Shown here: positions 1 to 10,064 of the stretch, one piece after another
Layout of the letters: the number at the start of each line of letters is the position of its first letter
How positions within the stretch are numbered: position 1 is the first letter of the stretch
Source: Capronia americana
Taxonomy: Eukaryota > Ascomycota > Eurotiomycetes > Chaetothyriales > Herpotrichiellaceae
DNA: 64,000 nt
Direction: 5' to 3'
Assembly (NCBI GenBank): GCA_016110215.1
Contig: JADWQD010000003.1
Location: 1,488,001 to 1,552,000 of the forward strand
Program-made: the position numbers and the translations under genes
The notes under the pieces: model-generated
Seen by the model: only the letters and a program-made list of their open reading frames with translations
Database searches by the model: none
Told to the model about the DNA's origin: nothing

Positions 1-639
1 AACGTCACGGGTAATTCGGTACCCCTGGCAAACGACTTGACCGGATTGTTCCCCAAGTACATTAACATCCGGCGCGGGCAGTTTATCTGCGCTGTCATCT
101 CGTTCGCTATATGCCCGTGGGAGATTCAGGCGAAGGCAACGACCTTCTTGGCCTTCTTGGGGGCATATACCTTGTTCCTTGGTTCAACCACTGGTGTGAT
201 CATGGTGGACTACTTCTGGGTCCGCCGAGGATACGGCATCAACATTTCGCATCTGTTCAAACCTCGCGGCATCTACTGGTACACCTTTGGGTGCAACTGG
301 CGAGCATTTGTTGCGTGGTTTGTCGCGATTGCGCCGCTCTTCCCGGGCATGTTGTACAGCATGGGAGTGCCCATTCCCAACCGAGGCATCCTCAACATGT
401 ACTCGTGGAATTATGTCCTCGTGGTTGTCTTCTCCGGGCTCGTGTATTTCATCTGCACAACTCTTTCGCCCGTCCCGGTCAGGACTGAAGAGGAGGATTA
501 CGGCAAGTTGTATCTGATTGATGGTCTGGAGCCGACCAGCGAGTCCGCGTCGAGCACTGGCTACAAGGCGGACGGCGACATCGAGAAGCGAATGATCGAC
601 GCTAAGGTCGCGCCAACCACGATTGACACCGTTTTGTAG
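1..639 (+). CDS. NCS1-family nucleobase permease (uracil/allantoin type), 5'-partial
   Basis: This is the C-terminal part (212 residues) of a plasma-membrane nucleobase:cation symporter-1, the FUR4/DAL4 type that imports uracil, uridine, allantoin or related compounds with protons. The frame is open from base 1, so the 5' part lies outside the window. The first residues read as the NCS1 segment N-S-x-x-x-x-N-D-L-T-G-L-F-P, followed by Y-I-N-I-R-R-G, a loop typical of FUR4-like permeases. At least three hydrophobic membrane segments follow (about residues 35-70, 95-120 and 135-155). A hydrophilic tail of about 55 residues, rich in Glu, Ser and Lys, presumably faces the cytosol. The stop is TAG at 637-639. 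Family assignment is secure; substrate is not. Confidence 0.85.
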   Translation, partial: NVTGNSVPLANDLTGLFPKYINIRRGQFICAVISFAICPWEIQAKATTFLAFLGAYTLFLGSTTGVIMVDYFWVRRGYGINISHLFKPRGIYWYTFGCNWRAFVAWFVAIAPLFPGMLYSMGVPIPNRGILNMYSWNYVLVVVFSGLVYFICTTLSPVPVRTEEEDYGKLYLIDGLEPTSESASSTGYKADGDIEKRMIDAKVAPTTIDTVL

Positions 640-1190
640 GATATAGGCGAGGAGCCGCGTGGTATCGTACATACAGTTGAACTAGTAATTCCAAAGCAAT
701 TTGTTACGGAAGTGCGACTTCTTGGCACCTGCCAAGCCATCTCGGCACGTGCTTGACACGTGCTCGGCCAAGATGAGTGATGACTAACTCGTTGAACACT
801 CAGCCAATCGGAGCGAGATCGCATCCTCAGCCTCGCTCTCCTTAATGACATCGATTGAATCGCGACATTCTCCAACGAATAAACGCACATCTCCATGTTC
901 AAGTGACCGGTCCCCGATATCCCTCTTTTGTTTCGGAGGCTTTTAAACAGACTAAGAATTATTTTATGCTTGTTCCTCCAGCCCTTTAGATCATAGCAAG
1001 GCGAACATATCACATTGTTGGAATTAGACGAGCAAAAGGCCCCCAGCAGAGCCATCAACGCGCCGCGCCCAAACAGGTCCAGCGATTGGAAATTCGATCC
1101 GGATCGTCGAAAACTCCTACAGTGTATTAGCTATAACCACCTCTATTCAGAACTGAGTTGGGTTCAAGCCCAGCGCAGCATCCCGCAAGT
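640..1190. other. Intergenic, no gene seen
   Basis: This 551-bp spacer lies between the permease stop and the cyclotransferase-like start. It should hold the permease 3' UTR and the promoter of the next gene. Open frames on both strands here are short, and I see no repeat or RNA gene. Confidence 0.5.
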
Positions 1191-2024
1191 ATGGCTCAAG
1201 ATCAAGAACAATCCACCTTCGACCCGACCACCACGTCGTCCAAAACCGGCACCTTCTACTTCGCGTTCGGCTCCAACCTCTCCGCTCACCAAATGTCCCT
1301 CCGCCTCCAGTACTCTCCCTCGTCCAGCATCCCCGTGGCCATAGCACGGCTGGACTCCCACGCCTGGATCATCTGCGAAAGGGGGTACGCTAACGTTGTC
1401 GCATTGCCACGGTCGAACGCCGCGTCGGACAACAACACCGTCTGGGGAGTTCTGTACAACATGCATCCCGTGGATGAGGCGCGGCTGGATCTCTACGAGG
1501 GACACAACGAGGCGAGGAATCCCAATCCGGTAAGGACCAAGGATCCCCAAACGCAGATGATCAAGCGGTTCGAGCAAGGCGGGTGGGATTACAATAAGCA
1601 TTACTTGCCTATTACTGTGACGAAGTGGTTGAGGGATCCGCGTGAGTATGGTGTCGATGTGCCTGGTTGGGATTCTCAGCCAGTGAATGGGGAAGTATCA
1701 AGTCCAGCTGGAGCGCATAACACTACGGTGCGCGCGCTAGTTTATGTCGACGAGTTTCGGACCACGCCGGGCGAGATCGTACAGGAATATATCGGACGGA
1801 TGAACCGTGGGATCGAAGAGTCCGTGAGCCTCGGGTTGCCGCAGTCGTGGGTGGACAATGTGATGCGGAAGTTCATCCCACCGGGCATCTACGTTGATGA
1901 CCACGGCTATGTGGGTACGGACGACGGGTACGTCGAGGCGGAAGCGACCGAGACGGATGACCATGTCACGGAGAATATGGTGAAAGAGATGGGAGAAAGG
2001 GAAAAGGCGGCGTGGAGATCTTGA
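1191..2024 (+). CDS. Gamma-glutamylcyclotransferase-like protein
   Basis: A single-exon gene for 277 residues. The N-terminal region carries F-A-F-G-S-N-L (about residues 24-30), the glycine-rich substrate loop of the GGCT/BtrG fold. That fold in GGCT, GGACT and AIG2-like enzymes releases 5-oxoproline from gamma-glutamyl amines or peptides. Later blocks also fit fungal members of the family: R-A-L-V-Y-V-D around residue 183, then an E-Y-I-x-R-M-N motif. The frame stays open upstream to a TTG, but the first ATG is at 1191 and directly precedes the acidic leader and the fold, so I chose it. No signal peptide or membrane segment is visible, so the protein is probably cytosolic. It runs convergently into the acyltransferase gene, with 72 bp between the two stops. 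The substrate cannot be inferred. Confidence 0.8.
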   Translation: MAQDQEQSTFDPTTTSSKTGTFYFAFGSNLSAHQMSLRLQYSPSSSIPVAIARLDSHAWIICERGYANVVALPRSNAASDNNTVWGVLYNMHPVDEARLDLYEGHNEARNPNPVRTKDPQTQMIKRFEQGGWDYNKHYLPITVTKWLRDPREYGVDVPGWDSQPVNGEVSSPAGAHNTTVRALVYVDEFRTTPGEIVQEYIGRMNRGIEESVSLGLPQSWVDNVMRKFIPPGIYVDDHGYVGTDDGYVEAEATETDDHVTENMVKEMGEREKAAWRS

Positions 2025-2096
2025 GACTTGTACAGTGTTTGGGGCATTCCTCGGTAACGATACACGATATGTAGACGGATTCTGAAATAGATTTCG

Positions 2097-3461
2097 TCAT
2101 CCGACATAGACAGCGTATTTCATGAACTCCTCGTCTGTTCTCAATCTCTCGAGATCCTCCTGTCTTAGACATAGCCCAGCCGCTATTTCACCGTCCGGCC
2201 TCTTGGGCATGAGATAGAACAAGCTCTCCACGGGAGTGAACTGCGGCCTGCGCACAGCCTCCGGCTTGCCCAGTCCGAGGTTGAAATCGAGGTCATAGCA
2301 ATTATATTTCACCCAAGAACTGAGCATTATGTCCTTTGAGAGGTCTAATGTGGCGGTTACATTGATCTCGCTTTTGTCTTCGGCGCGGAGGAACCACGTT
2401 GTAAGTGCACGCGTGGCGTAGGCGAGGTTGGATGTTTTCGGGTCGACCGCCCGCCGAAGCTCAGACGCGATAACTCCTACCGGCTGCTTCACGAGTTCCT
2501 CGAGTTTATAGACCGTGTAGGTCATGTTCTGGACGAGGCCTGGATAGGTGGTCGGGATGTCCAAGTAACGGCGTGGGTCGACTGCGCGGGCAAATGTCGT
2601 CTCTTGAGAGGGCTCTAACCGTGGAAGACGCGCTCTGGAAACCCCTTGCCAAATGAAAGCGCTCAGGACATCGTCAGTGGAGACGTAGCTAGATGGATCC
2701 GTGACAGACTTCATAGCGAGCGATTTAAGGTTCCTGAGAGAAGCGGCCGGGAAATTGAAGTATGCCCAGGTGCACACGGGGCTTGAAGAGGCTGTAGGCT
2801 CGGGACCCTTGTCTGTTGATATAGATTCGTGTGCAGCACGTCTCCCAATCTGATGAGCTAGCTCGGGTCCAGGGATGTAGGAATCGTCGAGCAGAGGAAT
2901 GAGTTTGTTTCGCTCAAGGTTGCCTATCCGGAGCTCTTCGGCCGTAAAAGATTCGTCACGGCACGCTTTCGATAACAAGTGCATCATCTGTACCATCCCC
3001 GTCATATCCATTGTGTTGTGCTGAGTGGCAAAGGTAAGCAGGAGGCCGCCCTTTATAAAGTTGGCTTGCAGAAGGAAAACCGGTGCTGGGCCTTCGGTGC
3101 CTGCTGCAAGAGTGTTGATCGGTGCAATTATAGCTTCGTCCAGCATATTGAAAGGGAAATTGGCTCGTCGAAGCGTGTCCATCGTCGGTATTTTGGGATC
3201 ATGCCTGAGATCTTTTATGATAAGACCCGGGAGCTTTTCGTATTGCACGATCTTGTAGCTATCAGCTCCTGAATTGATGACCTGGCCTGCCACCCATTGG
3301 TAGCTAGCGGCCAGCCGCGCAAGGCCTTTGCTCAGTGTCTCGGCAATGTCTCGTTGTGAGGAGATATCGCTAGTTTGAAAGCACAAACACAGCTGGGTGT
3401 ATAACTTGAAAAGCCCTCCTTGTTGCCCGAGGATATCGAGGTTTACTTCGAAGTCTTCCAT
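2097..3461 (-). CDS. BAHD-superfamily acyltransferase (trichothecene 3-O-acetyltransferase-like)
   Basis: An intronless gene for 454 residues, the usual length for BAHD acyl-CoA:alcohol/amine acyltransferases. The catalytic HxxxD motif reads H-N-T-M-D (residues 148-152). The second family signature, DFGWG, appears in modified form as D-F-N-L-G-L-G (about 392-398). Fungal members include Tri101, which acetylates the C3 hydroxyl of trichothecenes, and many enzymes that decorate or detoxify secondary metabolites. The N-terminal block (D-I-L-G-Q) and the C-terminal P-K-R-P-D-G-E also fit the Tri101-like branch. No other trichothecene gene lies nearby, so this is probably a stand-alone resistance or tailoring enzyme. 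The start ATG (3459-3461) immediately precedes the conserved N-terminus. Cytosolic, since no targeting signal is seen. Confidence 0.83.
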   Translation of the reverse strand: MEDFEVNLDILGQQGGLFKLYTQLCLCFQTSDISSQRDIAETLSKGLARLAASYQWVAGQVINSGADSYKIVQYEKLPGLIIKDLRHDPKIPTMDTLRRANFPFNMLDEAIIAPINTLAAGTEGPAPVFLLQANFIKGGLLLTFATQHNTMDMTGMVQMMHLLSKACRDESFTAEELRIGNLERNKLIPLLDDSYIPGPELAHQIGRRAAHESISTDKGPEPTASSSPVCTWAYFNFPAASLRNLKSLAMKSVTDPSSYVSTDDVLSAFIWQGVSRARLPRLEPSQETTFARAVDPRRYLDIPTTYPGLVQNMTYTVYKLEELVKQPVGVIASELRRAVDPKTSNLAYATRALTTWFLRAEDKSEINVTATLDLSKDIMLSSWVKYNCYDLDFNLGLGKPEAVRRPQFTPVESLFYLMPKRPDGEIAAGLCLRQEDLERLRTDEEFMKYAVYVG

Positions 3462-3950
3462 TTTCTGAGTGTGAAGAGAACCTTTGTGAAGCGCTCCTCA
3501 ACATGCGCAAAGGAGGTCTACTATTTGTATCAAGCATTGAACCTACCTCTGTTCTCGGCTCGGTACAGCAGACGTCCTGAACTATCAAGACGAGGGGAGT
3601 GGTAAAATTTGACAGATGTGACGACAAGATCCTGTACTACTTGGGGAAAGTGGAAGATTCGGGTTTGGCCGAGCGCGGACCAGCAAGCCATGGTTGGGGC
3701 AGCCCTACATCGCTCAATTCGATCTCTCTGCTCTACGAATGTGTGGCGCACGCGTGAGTCTTTGGGCTGTGGTCTCCTTGCTGGCAAGCGGTGTATTGCA
3801 CGTAGCACGGGTTCCTGCTGTCCTAGATTGCACGGTCGAGCCTGGGAATAATATCCGTTGTCCGGTGACGTCGCGTTTCGCATCAACCACAACACTTGCA
3901 TTGGCATTTTGTCTATGGGACAATTGTGTTTTAGCTGTCAGATGACTGCC
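3462..3950. other. Divergent intergenic region
   Basis: About 490 bp between the acyltransferase start (minus strand) and the HIT-protein start (plus strand), so it should hold two outward promoters. The HIT frame continues open upstream to 3858 but without recognisable domain sequence. Nothing else supported. Confidence 0.4.
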
Positions 3951-4592
3951 ATGCACCATCACCTGGTCGTCGATCAAGATAGAACTACGCCTCCCGACTC
4001 ACAAATGCCGCCCCTGCAAATGCCGCCCAATCTCAAGTTTGGCCCCTTCGCCGTCACATCGCAAGTCTTTCATCTCTCACCTTCACGCCTATCGTACGGC
4101 TTGGTGAACCTCAAACCACTACTTCCGGGACACATCCTGGTATGTCCAGTACGGATTGTCCCTCGACTTTCGCAACTCAACGCCACGGAAACGGCAGACT
4201 TGTTCAACACCGTACGGACTGTTTCGCGGACACTTCAGCGCGTGTACCACGCGACATCATTCAACATTGCTGTTCAAGACGGAGTCGATGCTGGGCAGTC
4301 AGTTCCGCATGTTCATGTCCATGTGATCCCCCGGCAGAAAGGGGATTACGATGATAGAGGCGGCGGTGATCGGATCTATGATGCCATGGATGGTCACGAA
4401 GGGGACGTTGGCAAAGCCTTCCTTGAAATGCAGAGGATGAGGGACGAGAGGGCGAAGAATGGGAGGAGGGATTTTGTGGGTGCGCCGGACAGCGATAGGA
4501 AAGCTAGGAGTGAGGATGAGATGAAGAGGGAGGCGGAATGGCTGAGAAATGAGATTGAGAAAGATCGAACAGAAGGAGAGGACGAGGCATAA
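3951..4592 (+). CDS. HNT2: HIT-family dinucleoside triphosphatase (Hnt2/Aph1/FHIT type)
   Basis: A HIT-domain nucleotide hydrolase of about 213 residues. FHIT/Hnt2 enzymes cleave ApppA and ApppX to AMP plus ADP or XDP. From about residue 29 the sequence follows the FHIT fold: K-F-G-P-F, then L-V-N-L-K-P-L-L-P-G-H and Q-D-G-x-x-A-G-Q-S-V-P. It ends in the histidine triad H-V-H-V-H-V-I (residues 120-126), whose middle His is the catalytic nucleophile in the family. A charged insert and a Lys/Glu-rich tail follow, as in other fungal orthologues. In-frame ATGs occur at 3858, 3942, 3951, 4005 and 4020. I chose 3951 because it has a purine at -3, but a start at 4005 or 4020 would keep the whole fold. 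The stop lies 208 bp from the convergent HD-domain gene. Confidence 0.85.
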   Translation: MHHHLVVDQDRTTPPDSQMPPLQMPPNLKFGPFAVTSQVFHLSPSRLSYGLVNLKPLLPGHILVCPVRIVPRLSQLNATETADLFNTVRTVSRTLQRVYHATSFNIAVQDGVDAGQSVPHVHVHVIPRQKGDYDDRGGGDRIYDAMDGHEGDVGKAFLEMQRMRDERAKNGRRDFVGAPDSDRKARSEDEMKREAEWLRNEIEKDRTEGEDEA

Positions 4593-4800
4593 CCATCTCT
4601 GCATGGTGGTGTACCAACCTCTTCACATTTGCATTGCGCTGGGAGTTGTAGACATGGGCTATAACTAAGCAAATCTAGATCCATGTCCAGAAGACACTAC
4701 GTGAAGGACGAAAAACTCCATCTATCGTTATCTGGGTATCTTTGGTTGCGTGACTGACATCTCATTGCATCCTGGTCCACATCAGCTCAACGCGCTCTCG

Positions 4801-5700
4801 TTACTTTGCCTGTCCATTTATCTCCGTGTCCATGACTCCATTGCCCAAAGGCTGAGCGGTCCCGTTGCCGTTGCCATAGTACTTGTCTTGTTGTTCCTTG
4901 ATAGTTGCTGCCCGGGTCGGTTCCCTCGGCGTCAAGTCCTTGCTCTTCCACAATTCCGTCCTCTCGTTCAGAATATCTTGTGCCCAAGACTTCATCTCAT
5001 CCAAAGCGATCTTCTTTGCTACCCAGCTGAACTCACTAAGATCAATGGTGCAGTCGTTCGCCCGCTCATACTCCACCATCTGCAAGATCAATTCTATCTT
5101 GTCGACGTCGTGGACGAACTTTGACTCCAATGTCTCGCTGTCTTCATACTCTTGCCACGCAGCACGGATATCCTTCCCCGGGAGCCCACCGTGGACTTTC
5201 CCCAGTAGTGACTGAGCCACCCAATCCATGGTCTCAGCTTCGCGTCGGTTCTTCTCCACCTTCGGCACACCGTCCACGGGCGTCAGATCTCCAACCAGCC
5301 CCTCAGCCATATCATGAACCAGCGCCATCCTCGTGCAGCGTGGGATATCCAGCCGTGAACTCAGTTCAGGTGGTGCAAGCATGGTGATGAGTGACATGCG
5401 GTACATATGGTCTGCTATCGATTCGCCCTTGTCGATGCCAAACCTTCGCCATCCTTCGCGCTTCTCGAGTTTCAGACGCTCAAGGTAGTGGAAGAAGGGT
5501 ATAGGCGAAGACAAGTTCTCGGTCGGTGGGTTAGGGAGGTCTTTCAAGACGGCGCGGACAGACCAGGGGTTCGGTTTAGGGAGAGATGATGTGTGTGAGG
5601 ATCGGAGCGTGAATAGAGGTTGTGTGGGTGGTACTTGGTGCGGTCAGCGCAAAAACAGGCTCCTTGAAATGTACAACTTACTTTCAGGTCTATCGGCCAT
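4801..5700 (-). CDS. HD-domain 5'-deoxynucleotidase (HDDC2/YGK1 type)
   Basis: Two exons, complement(4801..5540, 5682..5700), encode 252 residues. Exon 1 (M-A-D-R-P-E plus one base) ends at a GTAAGT donor. The 141-bp intron ends in GAAAG just before the long exon and joins in frame. The long frame itself would otherwise begin at a TTG, which supports the small first exon. The HD metal-binding signature is complete: H51 (A-D-H-M), H82-D83 (V-H-D-M-A-E) and a later H-D-V-D-K. HDDC2, YfbR and yeast YGK1 relatives dephosphorylate deoxyribonucleoside 5'-monophosphates, with a role in nucleotide pool control. The C-terminal 40 residues are low-complexity and Asn/Gly-rich. Cytosolic or nuclear; no targeting signal seen. 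Confidence 0.85.
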
Positions 5701-6234
5701 TTTGTTCTGTTGTGGATGTGATGTTCCGCCGGGTGGTGTAGGAATGCAATGCGAAGTGGAACGATCTGAGAGGAGAGGAAAGAAAACAATAACTCTAAAA
5801 AACCTTCCCAGTTTTATACTGCCGTATGTCTAAAGCGCTTATATACAGGCAAACATGCAGGACAGAGAAGGAAAGGCTGATCGTGATTGTGAGCAAACAC
5901 CGAAGAAAGGCGCTGATTTTGTTGGTTCACTGTTTACCTGCAGTGCCCCGCAACCAAACGTTCGGGCCGGCGCCCGCAGTCTACGCCCCGCCAATCATTC
6001 AAAGGACGACGTAGCCAATGAGAAGCCTGCAGAGATCTGCTTGTTTGGATCAGATGGCGGAGGTCCTTTCTCAGCTACCGGAATACAACTCACGGCATCC
6101 ACTATTCACCTCTCCATGCTATGTACCTCGCCACGTGCGATATGTGCTGTCGCGGCGCTGCCGTCGGCGCATGAATGGGAACAATATCCAATAATGCCCT
6201 ACGGATGACTATCATCTGTCAGTTGATTCCACTC
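5701..6234. other. Intergenic, no gene seen
   Basis: 534 bp between the HD-domain gene start and the end of the HET gene, both on the minus strand. It should contain the HD-gene promoter and the HET-gene 3' UTR. Open frames here are short and show no domain sequence. Confidence 0.45.
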
Positions 6235-8394
6235 TTAAACAATACTTATCACATTCGCTAACGGCGTGCTGTAGGCCAAGCTCACAGCCTGATTTACGCC
6301 CTCTTCAGGCAAGAATGCCTCTCCAACAAGTACCGTGGCGTACTGCTCCGTCACTCCGTCGTCGCTCGGCACTTTTCTCAGCAAGTACGGAAAGGTGGCG
6401 CCCCTGAATACCGCGACCTCATCACCAGCTTGAGCGTCGCCAGGGAGCAGCACCAGCGTTTTCCTCTCTGCGCAGAGTCCCAGCCGACGGCCGACGCCGT
6501 ACTTCTTCAGGGCTGCCCGGATTCGTCGCAAGGGATGCAGGCTAGAGTCCGTGGACTTGGGCAGGAGATAGCTCTCGGCCAATTTCAGGTTCAGTCCCAT
6601 ATACTCCAACTTCAGTCCTTCTTCTCGCTCCGGCAGCAGTATGCTCTTGTCATCGTCAGAGTAGCGAAGAAATCTGCTGGCCAAGCGATCAGTGGACAGA
6701 AAGTCCAGCCAAAAGAGGTCTTTGCTTTTACGGACACCGTGCGACAACGCGCCGCGAGATTCTTCGAGGTGGCCGGCGTCAAGTGCCTCTTCGGCAAAAT
6801 TTTGCCAAGCTTTGTATACCTCGTCTAGTTGGTCTATTGTTGGGCTTCCCGGGGCGACTGTCTCGCAAATCTTGCTCACAGAGCCGAAGATGAGGCCCTT
6901 GACAAGCATGGTGTCTTTGTCAAATTCGACACTTGGCTCCGCAGTTGATATAAAATGTCTCGAATCGTCAGGCTGGAAGGGGTGGTACTTCCACCCGTCG
7001 ATAAGGTTGGGCACCCAGGAAGGCAATTCCTGACGCCTGTCGGGATTCTGGCATGCTCCTAGGAGGCGCAAGCCTTTCTTGGAGGGCAGGATTATACGCG
7101 CTGCTGATTTCAACACTTCGGGAAGAGAAAGGCGATAGTCTGCACGAAGAGGATAGATCTCCGGATCTGCCAGGCCGAGCATTGAGTAGACTTTGTCTCG
7201 TAGGTCAGTCGCGCTGCAGTACCGCGCATGCAGCAGGAGCTCTGGCAGCGGGAGGAACGCATGACCAGCATGCGTGTTCTTCCTCAAGGTACGCAGCCCT
7301 TTGGCATGGTGATAGAAATCGAATTTGATCGCTTCGTCGTCCGCAACTTGCTCCGAATCATCTGATAAGGCACCGGGAAGCTGATGACCAAGGCTATCGG
7401 CATACTCAATGGCCATTGCAGCCTGGGAAATCACATCCAAGCTTACGCTGTGCTCGCCCCAGAATACCTGTCCGCGGGACCCCAGTGAGACCTCTTGACG
7501 GATCCAACATCTCTCCCACCAAGGCTGGCTCAAAAGAAGACGAAGACTTTGCCAATGTTGGCGCACCACGTCCTCGCGGAAACTTGGATATACCACTTCT
7601 TTTTCTCCGGGACCTCGAATAGGAGGGCGGCCGATCTTGGCCGCGAGATCCATGGCCAGTGCGCTACCTTCAACTGCATCTCCTAGCCAAACCTGGACAG
7701 ACGAGGCGCTCTTGTAGATACGCCGCATCAATGAGACTTGGTTTCCTCGTTCTTCAATGTCAGCCTGGTTGATACCTAGCGAACGATCAAATGGTTAACC
7801 TAAGAGCACATCGGCTTGTGGGGGAAGGCGCATACAAATCTGGTCTATCCACCAAAAGGTCTGGTTCGCGGTCCCTCGCTGCGTGGTCGTAGCAGCCTTG
7901 CTCGCTATCTTCCTCATCTGCCGCAAAGCGCTTTCCAAGTTCTGCGTGATGAAGAATGGATGACCGTCAATGACGATGCGACGATCCATCTTTGGTTCCC
8001 CCCAGGTATAAGAGAGAGCATTGTACCGCTTCCATCCTACGGAGTGCTGCTCCTCCAAGCCGAGATGAACCAAGGAGCCGGTGATTTCATCGGTTTCCTC
8101 GCTTGCATTGTTCAGAGCAAGGACACGAATCTCGTCCTTCCCAATGTCGAGCGATTTGTATTCGTATGGCTCATCGGAGACTTCAGTGGTGGGCGGACCT
8201 TCACCTTCCGATGAGGCAGAGATGTTTGGATCTGCACTTGACTCTGCTCCAGGTAGAGTGATGTTCAAATGCTTCAAGATGGCGTTCACTGCCGAGTCGA
8301 GATGGTCGAGCTGCTGTTCAATGGTTCCCAACTTCTCCCAGATGGGCGCGACCATGGGATGGCGTTCGTAGTTGGCTCCAAAGTGCGCTGCCAT
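6235..8394 (-). CDS. HET-domain (heterokaryon incompatibility) protein
   Basis: Two exons, complement(6235..7775, 7836..8394), encode 699 residues. The 60-bp intron (GTATGC to GCTAG) rejoins the central HET motif as W-W-I-D-Q-I-C | I-N-Q. Other HET hallmarks are Y-N-A-L-S-Y-T-W-G-E (about residues 124-133), the N-Q-V-x-L-M-R-R-I-Y block, and W-x-R-x-W-I-x-Q-E in the second half. About 75 residues precede the domain, with a short amphipathic heptad-like helix (residues 17-45). The HET domain can trigger programmed cell death when non-self recognition activates it. The roughly 400-residue C-terminal region has no domain I recognise. I began at ATG 8394, since the frame further upstream opens only from a TTG. 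The locus is divergent from HAUS6. Confidence 0.9.
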
Positions 8395-8900
8395 TTCGGT
8401 CGAGAAGAGCGCAGTCGCACCCAATATCGACAAGATGTATTTCTAGCACCTTGAAAAAGATCCGGAACTGTTGTCATAACACGTGTCTGCGAGGAGCACG
8501 AGGTGTCTCTTCTTATATCCTGCGGCCAGGGTTACCAGCCACTGGCCCCCAAGTTTCGCAATTTGCACCTCTCGTATTTGAGCAGCGGTTCTTGGCCAAT
8601 GGCCATACCGATCATGCTTTGGGTTCGGGCATGATTTCGGGGCTTCGATGTATATGAAACGTTCATCAACGAGAACGATACGAGAAACTCACGCCACCTG
8701 GCTGACTACCATGGAAGGGAAAAAGGGGCTTCCCACAAGGCTCGCGAGGCTCCCCGCATGCAACGAGAAGGGCACAAAGGGGTCTTCCACTTAAACGCTA
8801 GTACCAGGCTAGCTCAAAGATCGACAGGGACCGCCCCGCCTAAAATTCCCCGGCCTCGGCTCCTTTTGACCTGGTGCTTTTCTATGATTAACCTGCGAAC
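8395..8900. other. Divergent promoter region, HET gene / HAUS6
   Basis: 506 bp between two outward-facing start codons. No coding frame with domain content and no clear repeat were seen. Promoter function is inferred from position only. Confidence 0.4.
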
Positions 8901-10064
8901 ATGGAGCAACCACCTTCATCCCATCTTCCATGGAGCCCTCGAAGCAACATCTCCATCTTCGTCCATGCGCTGCATCTCCTCGATCTCGATCTCCTCCCCG
9001 ACTGGCCCTCCATCTCTGAGTCCCTCTACACTTCTAAATCCGTGCAGAGCCTCCAAGCACGCGTCAAATCCACAGAATGGGCACTCTATCACCTCTTTCG
9101 CCTCCACTCTCCCACAGACGCTCAGTCAAGGCTGTCTCCGTACTTTCCACCTACAACACCCCTGCAAAGCAAGAACCTCCGTGCAGCGCTGTACAAATGG
9201 CTTACGGAATTGAAATCCAACGCGGTCCTACCGAGGGAAGTAGTGTTGAGAAAGACGATGCTCGATGAATGCAAGGGCGAGAAGTTTGAGGAGGTGCTCG
9301 CCAAGTTCGCGATGGTCGTGCTCAAGAAAACCTTGCCGAGTGGGAACCATGAGAGAAGCACCCGAGGAGCACATGTCAATGAGCAGGATGTGCGGACCCT
9401 CGTGCCGTTGATCATGGCGCACCGATCCTCTCTTCAAGAGTCGTTACGGGAACGGCAAGATTTGAAGGCCAAGGCAACGGCATACTCGGAGCGTCTGGCG
9501 CAACTGCAAAAGGAAATCGCGTCCGAATTGCAGAACCTACAGACCCAAATAGACAACGCTGACGGTGCAGAACACGAACTGTCGGCTAGAGAGTCCGAAC
9601 TGCTCCGAGAACAGGTCAACTTAGCCTTTGCGAGCGACAGACGTTGGGCACGATATCTCTTCAAAGGCTCCACAGGGCGGTCTTTTGCAGTCCCAGCGCA
9701 GAAGATACTACCGGAGTGGCCATTCGACCACCCCGAACCCAACCCACGGACTGTAGTCGCGCGGGACGAATCATCATCGGATATCGCCACAATTGATTCA
9801 GAAGAGAAGGCGGACGAACCAATGCGCCAGCTCCAGTTGATAATCTCTCAGAATCAGGAAAGGCTCGATCATCTGACACGACTGCAGGAAACTCTGCTCT
9901 CACGGACGCAATGCGAAAGCCACCCAGAAAATGCGGCGTCGGAACTACTATCCAAACTCAAAGTGTCTGAGCTTCCACATCGCCCATCCCCACCGGGACA
10001 AGCTGTTTCTAGTGCCTCGAAGCTGAGGTTCAATAAACACCAGGAACTCACGCTCAGCCTTTGA
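8901..10064 (+). CDS. HAUS augmin-like complex subunit 6 (HAUS6 N-terminal domain protein)
   Basis: A single-exon gene for 387 residues. The N-terminal 160 residues fit the HAUS6 N-terminal domain: an F-V-x-A-L-x-L-L-D-L-D-L-L-P-D-W-P start, an F-x-x-L-H-S segment, and a helical block ending F-A-M-V-V-L-K. Residues 180-250 form a predicted coiled coil with Glu/Gln/Leu heptads (Q-L-Q-K-E-I-A-S-E-L-Q). A less conserved Ser/Arg-rich C-terminus carries a second helical stretch (about 310-335). Augmin recruits gamma-tubulin complexes to existing microtubules for branched nucleation in the spindle. It is present in Aspergillus-type fungi but missing from budding and fission yeasts. The protein is shorter than animal HAUS6, which has a long disordered tail. 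It could be complete, as no splice signal extends the frame convincingly. Confidence 0.75.
   Translation: MEQPPSSHLPWSPRSNISIFVHALHLLDLDLLPDWPSISESLYTSKSVQSLQARVKSTEWALYHLFRLHSPTDAQSRLSPYFPPTTPLQSKNLRAALYKWLTELKSNAVLPREVVLRKTMLDECKGEKFEEVLAKFAMVVLKKTLPSGNHERSTRGAHVNEQDVRTLVPLIMAHRSSLQESLRERQDLKAKATAYSERLAQLQKEIASELQNLQTQIDNADGAEHELSARESELLREQVNLAFASDRRWARYLFKGSTGRSFAVPAQKILPEWPFDHPEPNPRTVVARDESSSDIATIDSEEKADEPMRQLQLIISQNQERLDHLTRLQETLLSRTQCESHPENAASELLSKLKVSELPHRPSPPGQAVSSASKLRFNKHQELTLSL

Noticed and set aside
184..672. Antisense frame of 162 codons over the permease
   Set aside because: It is a shadow of the permease frame without domain content.
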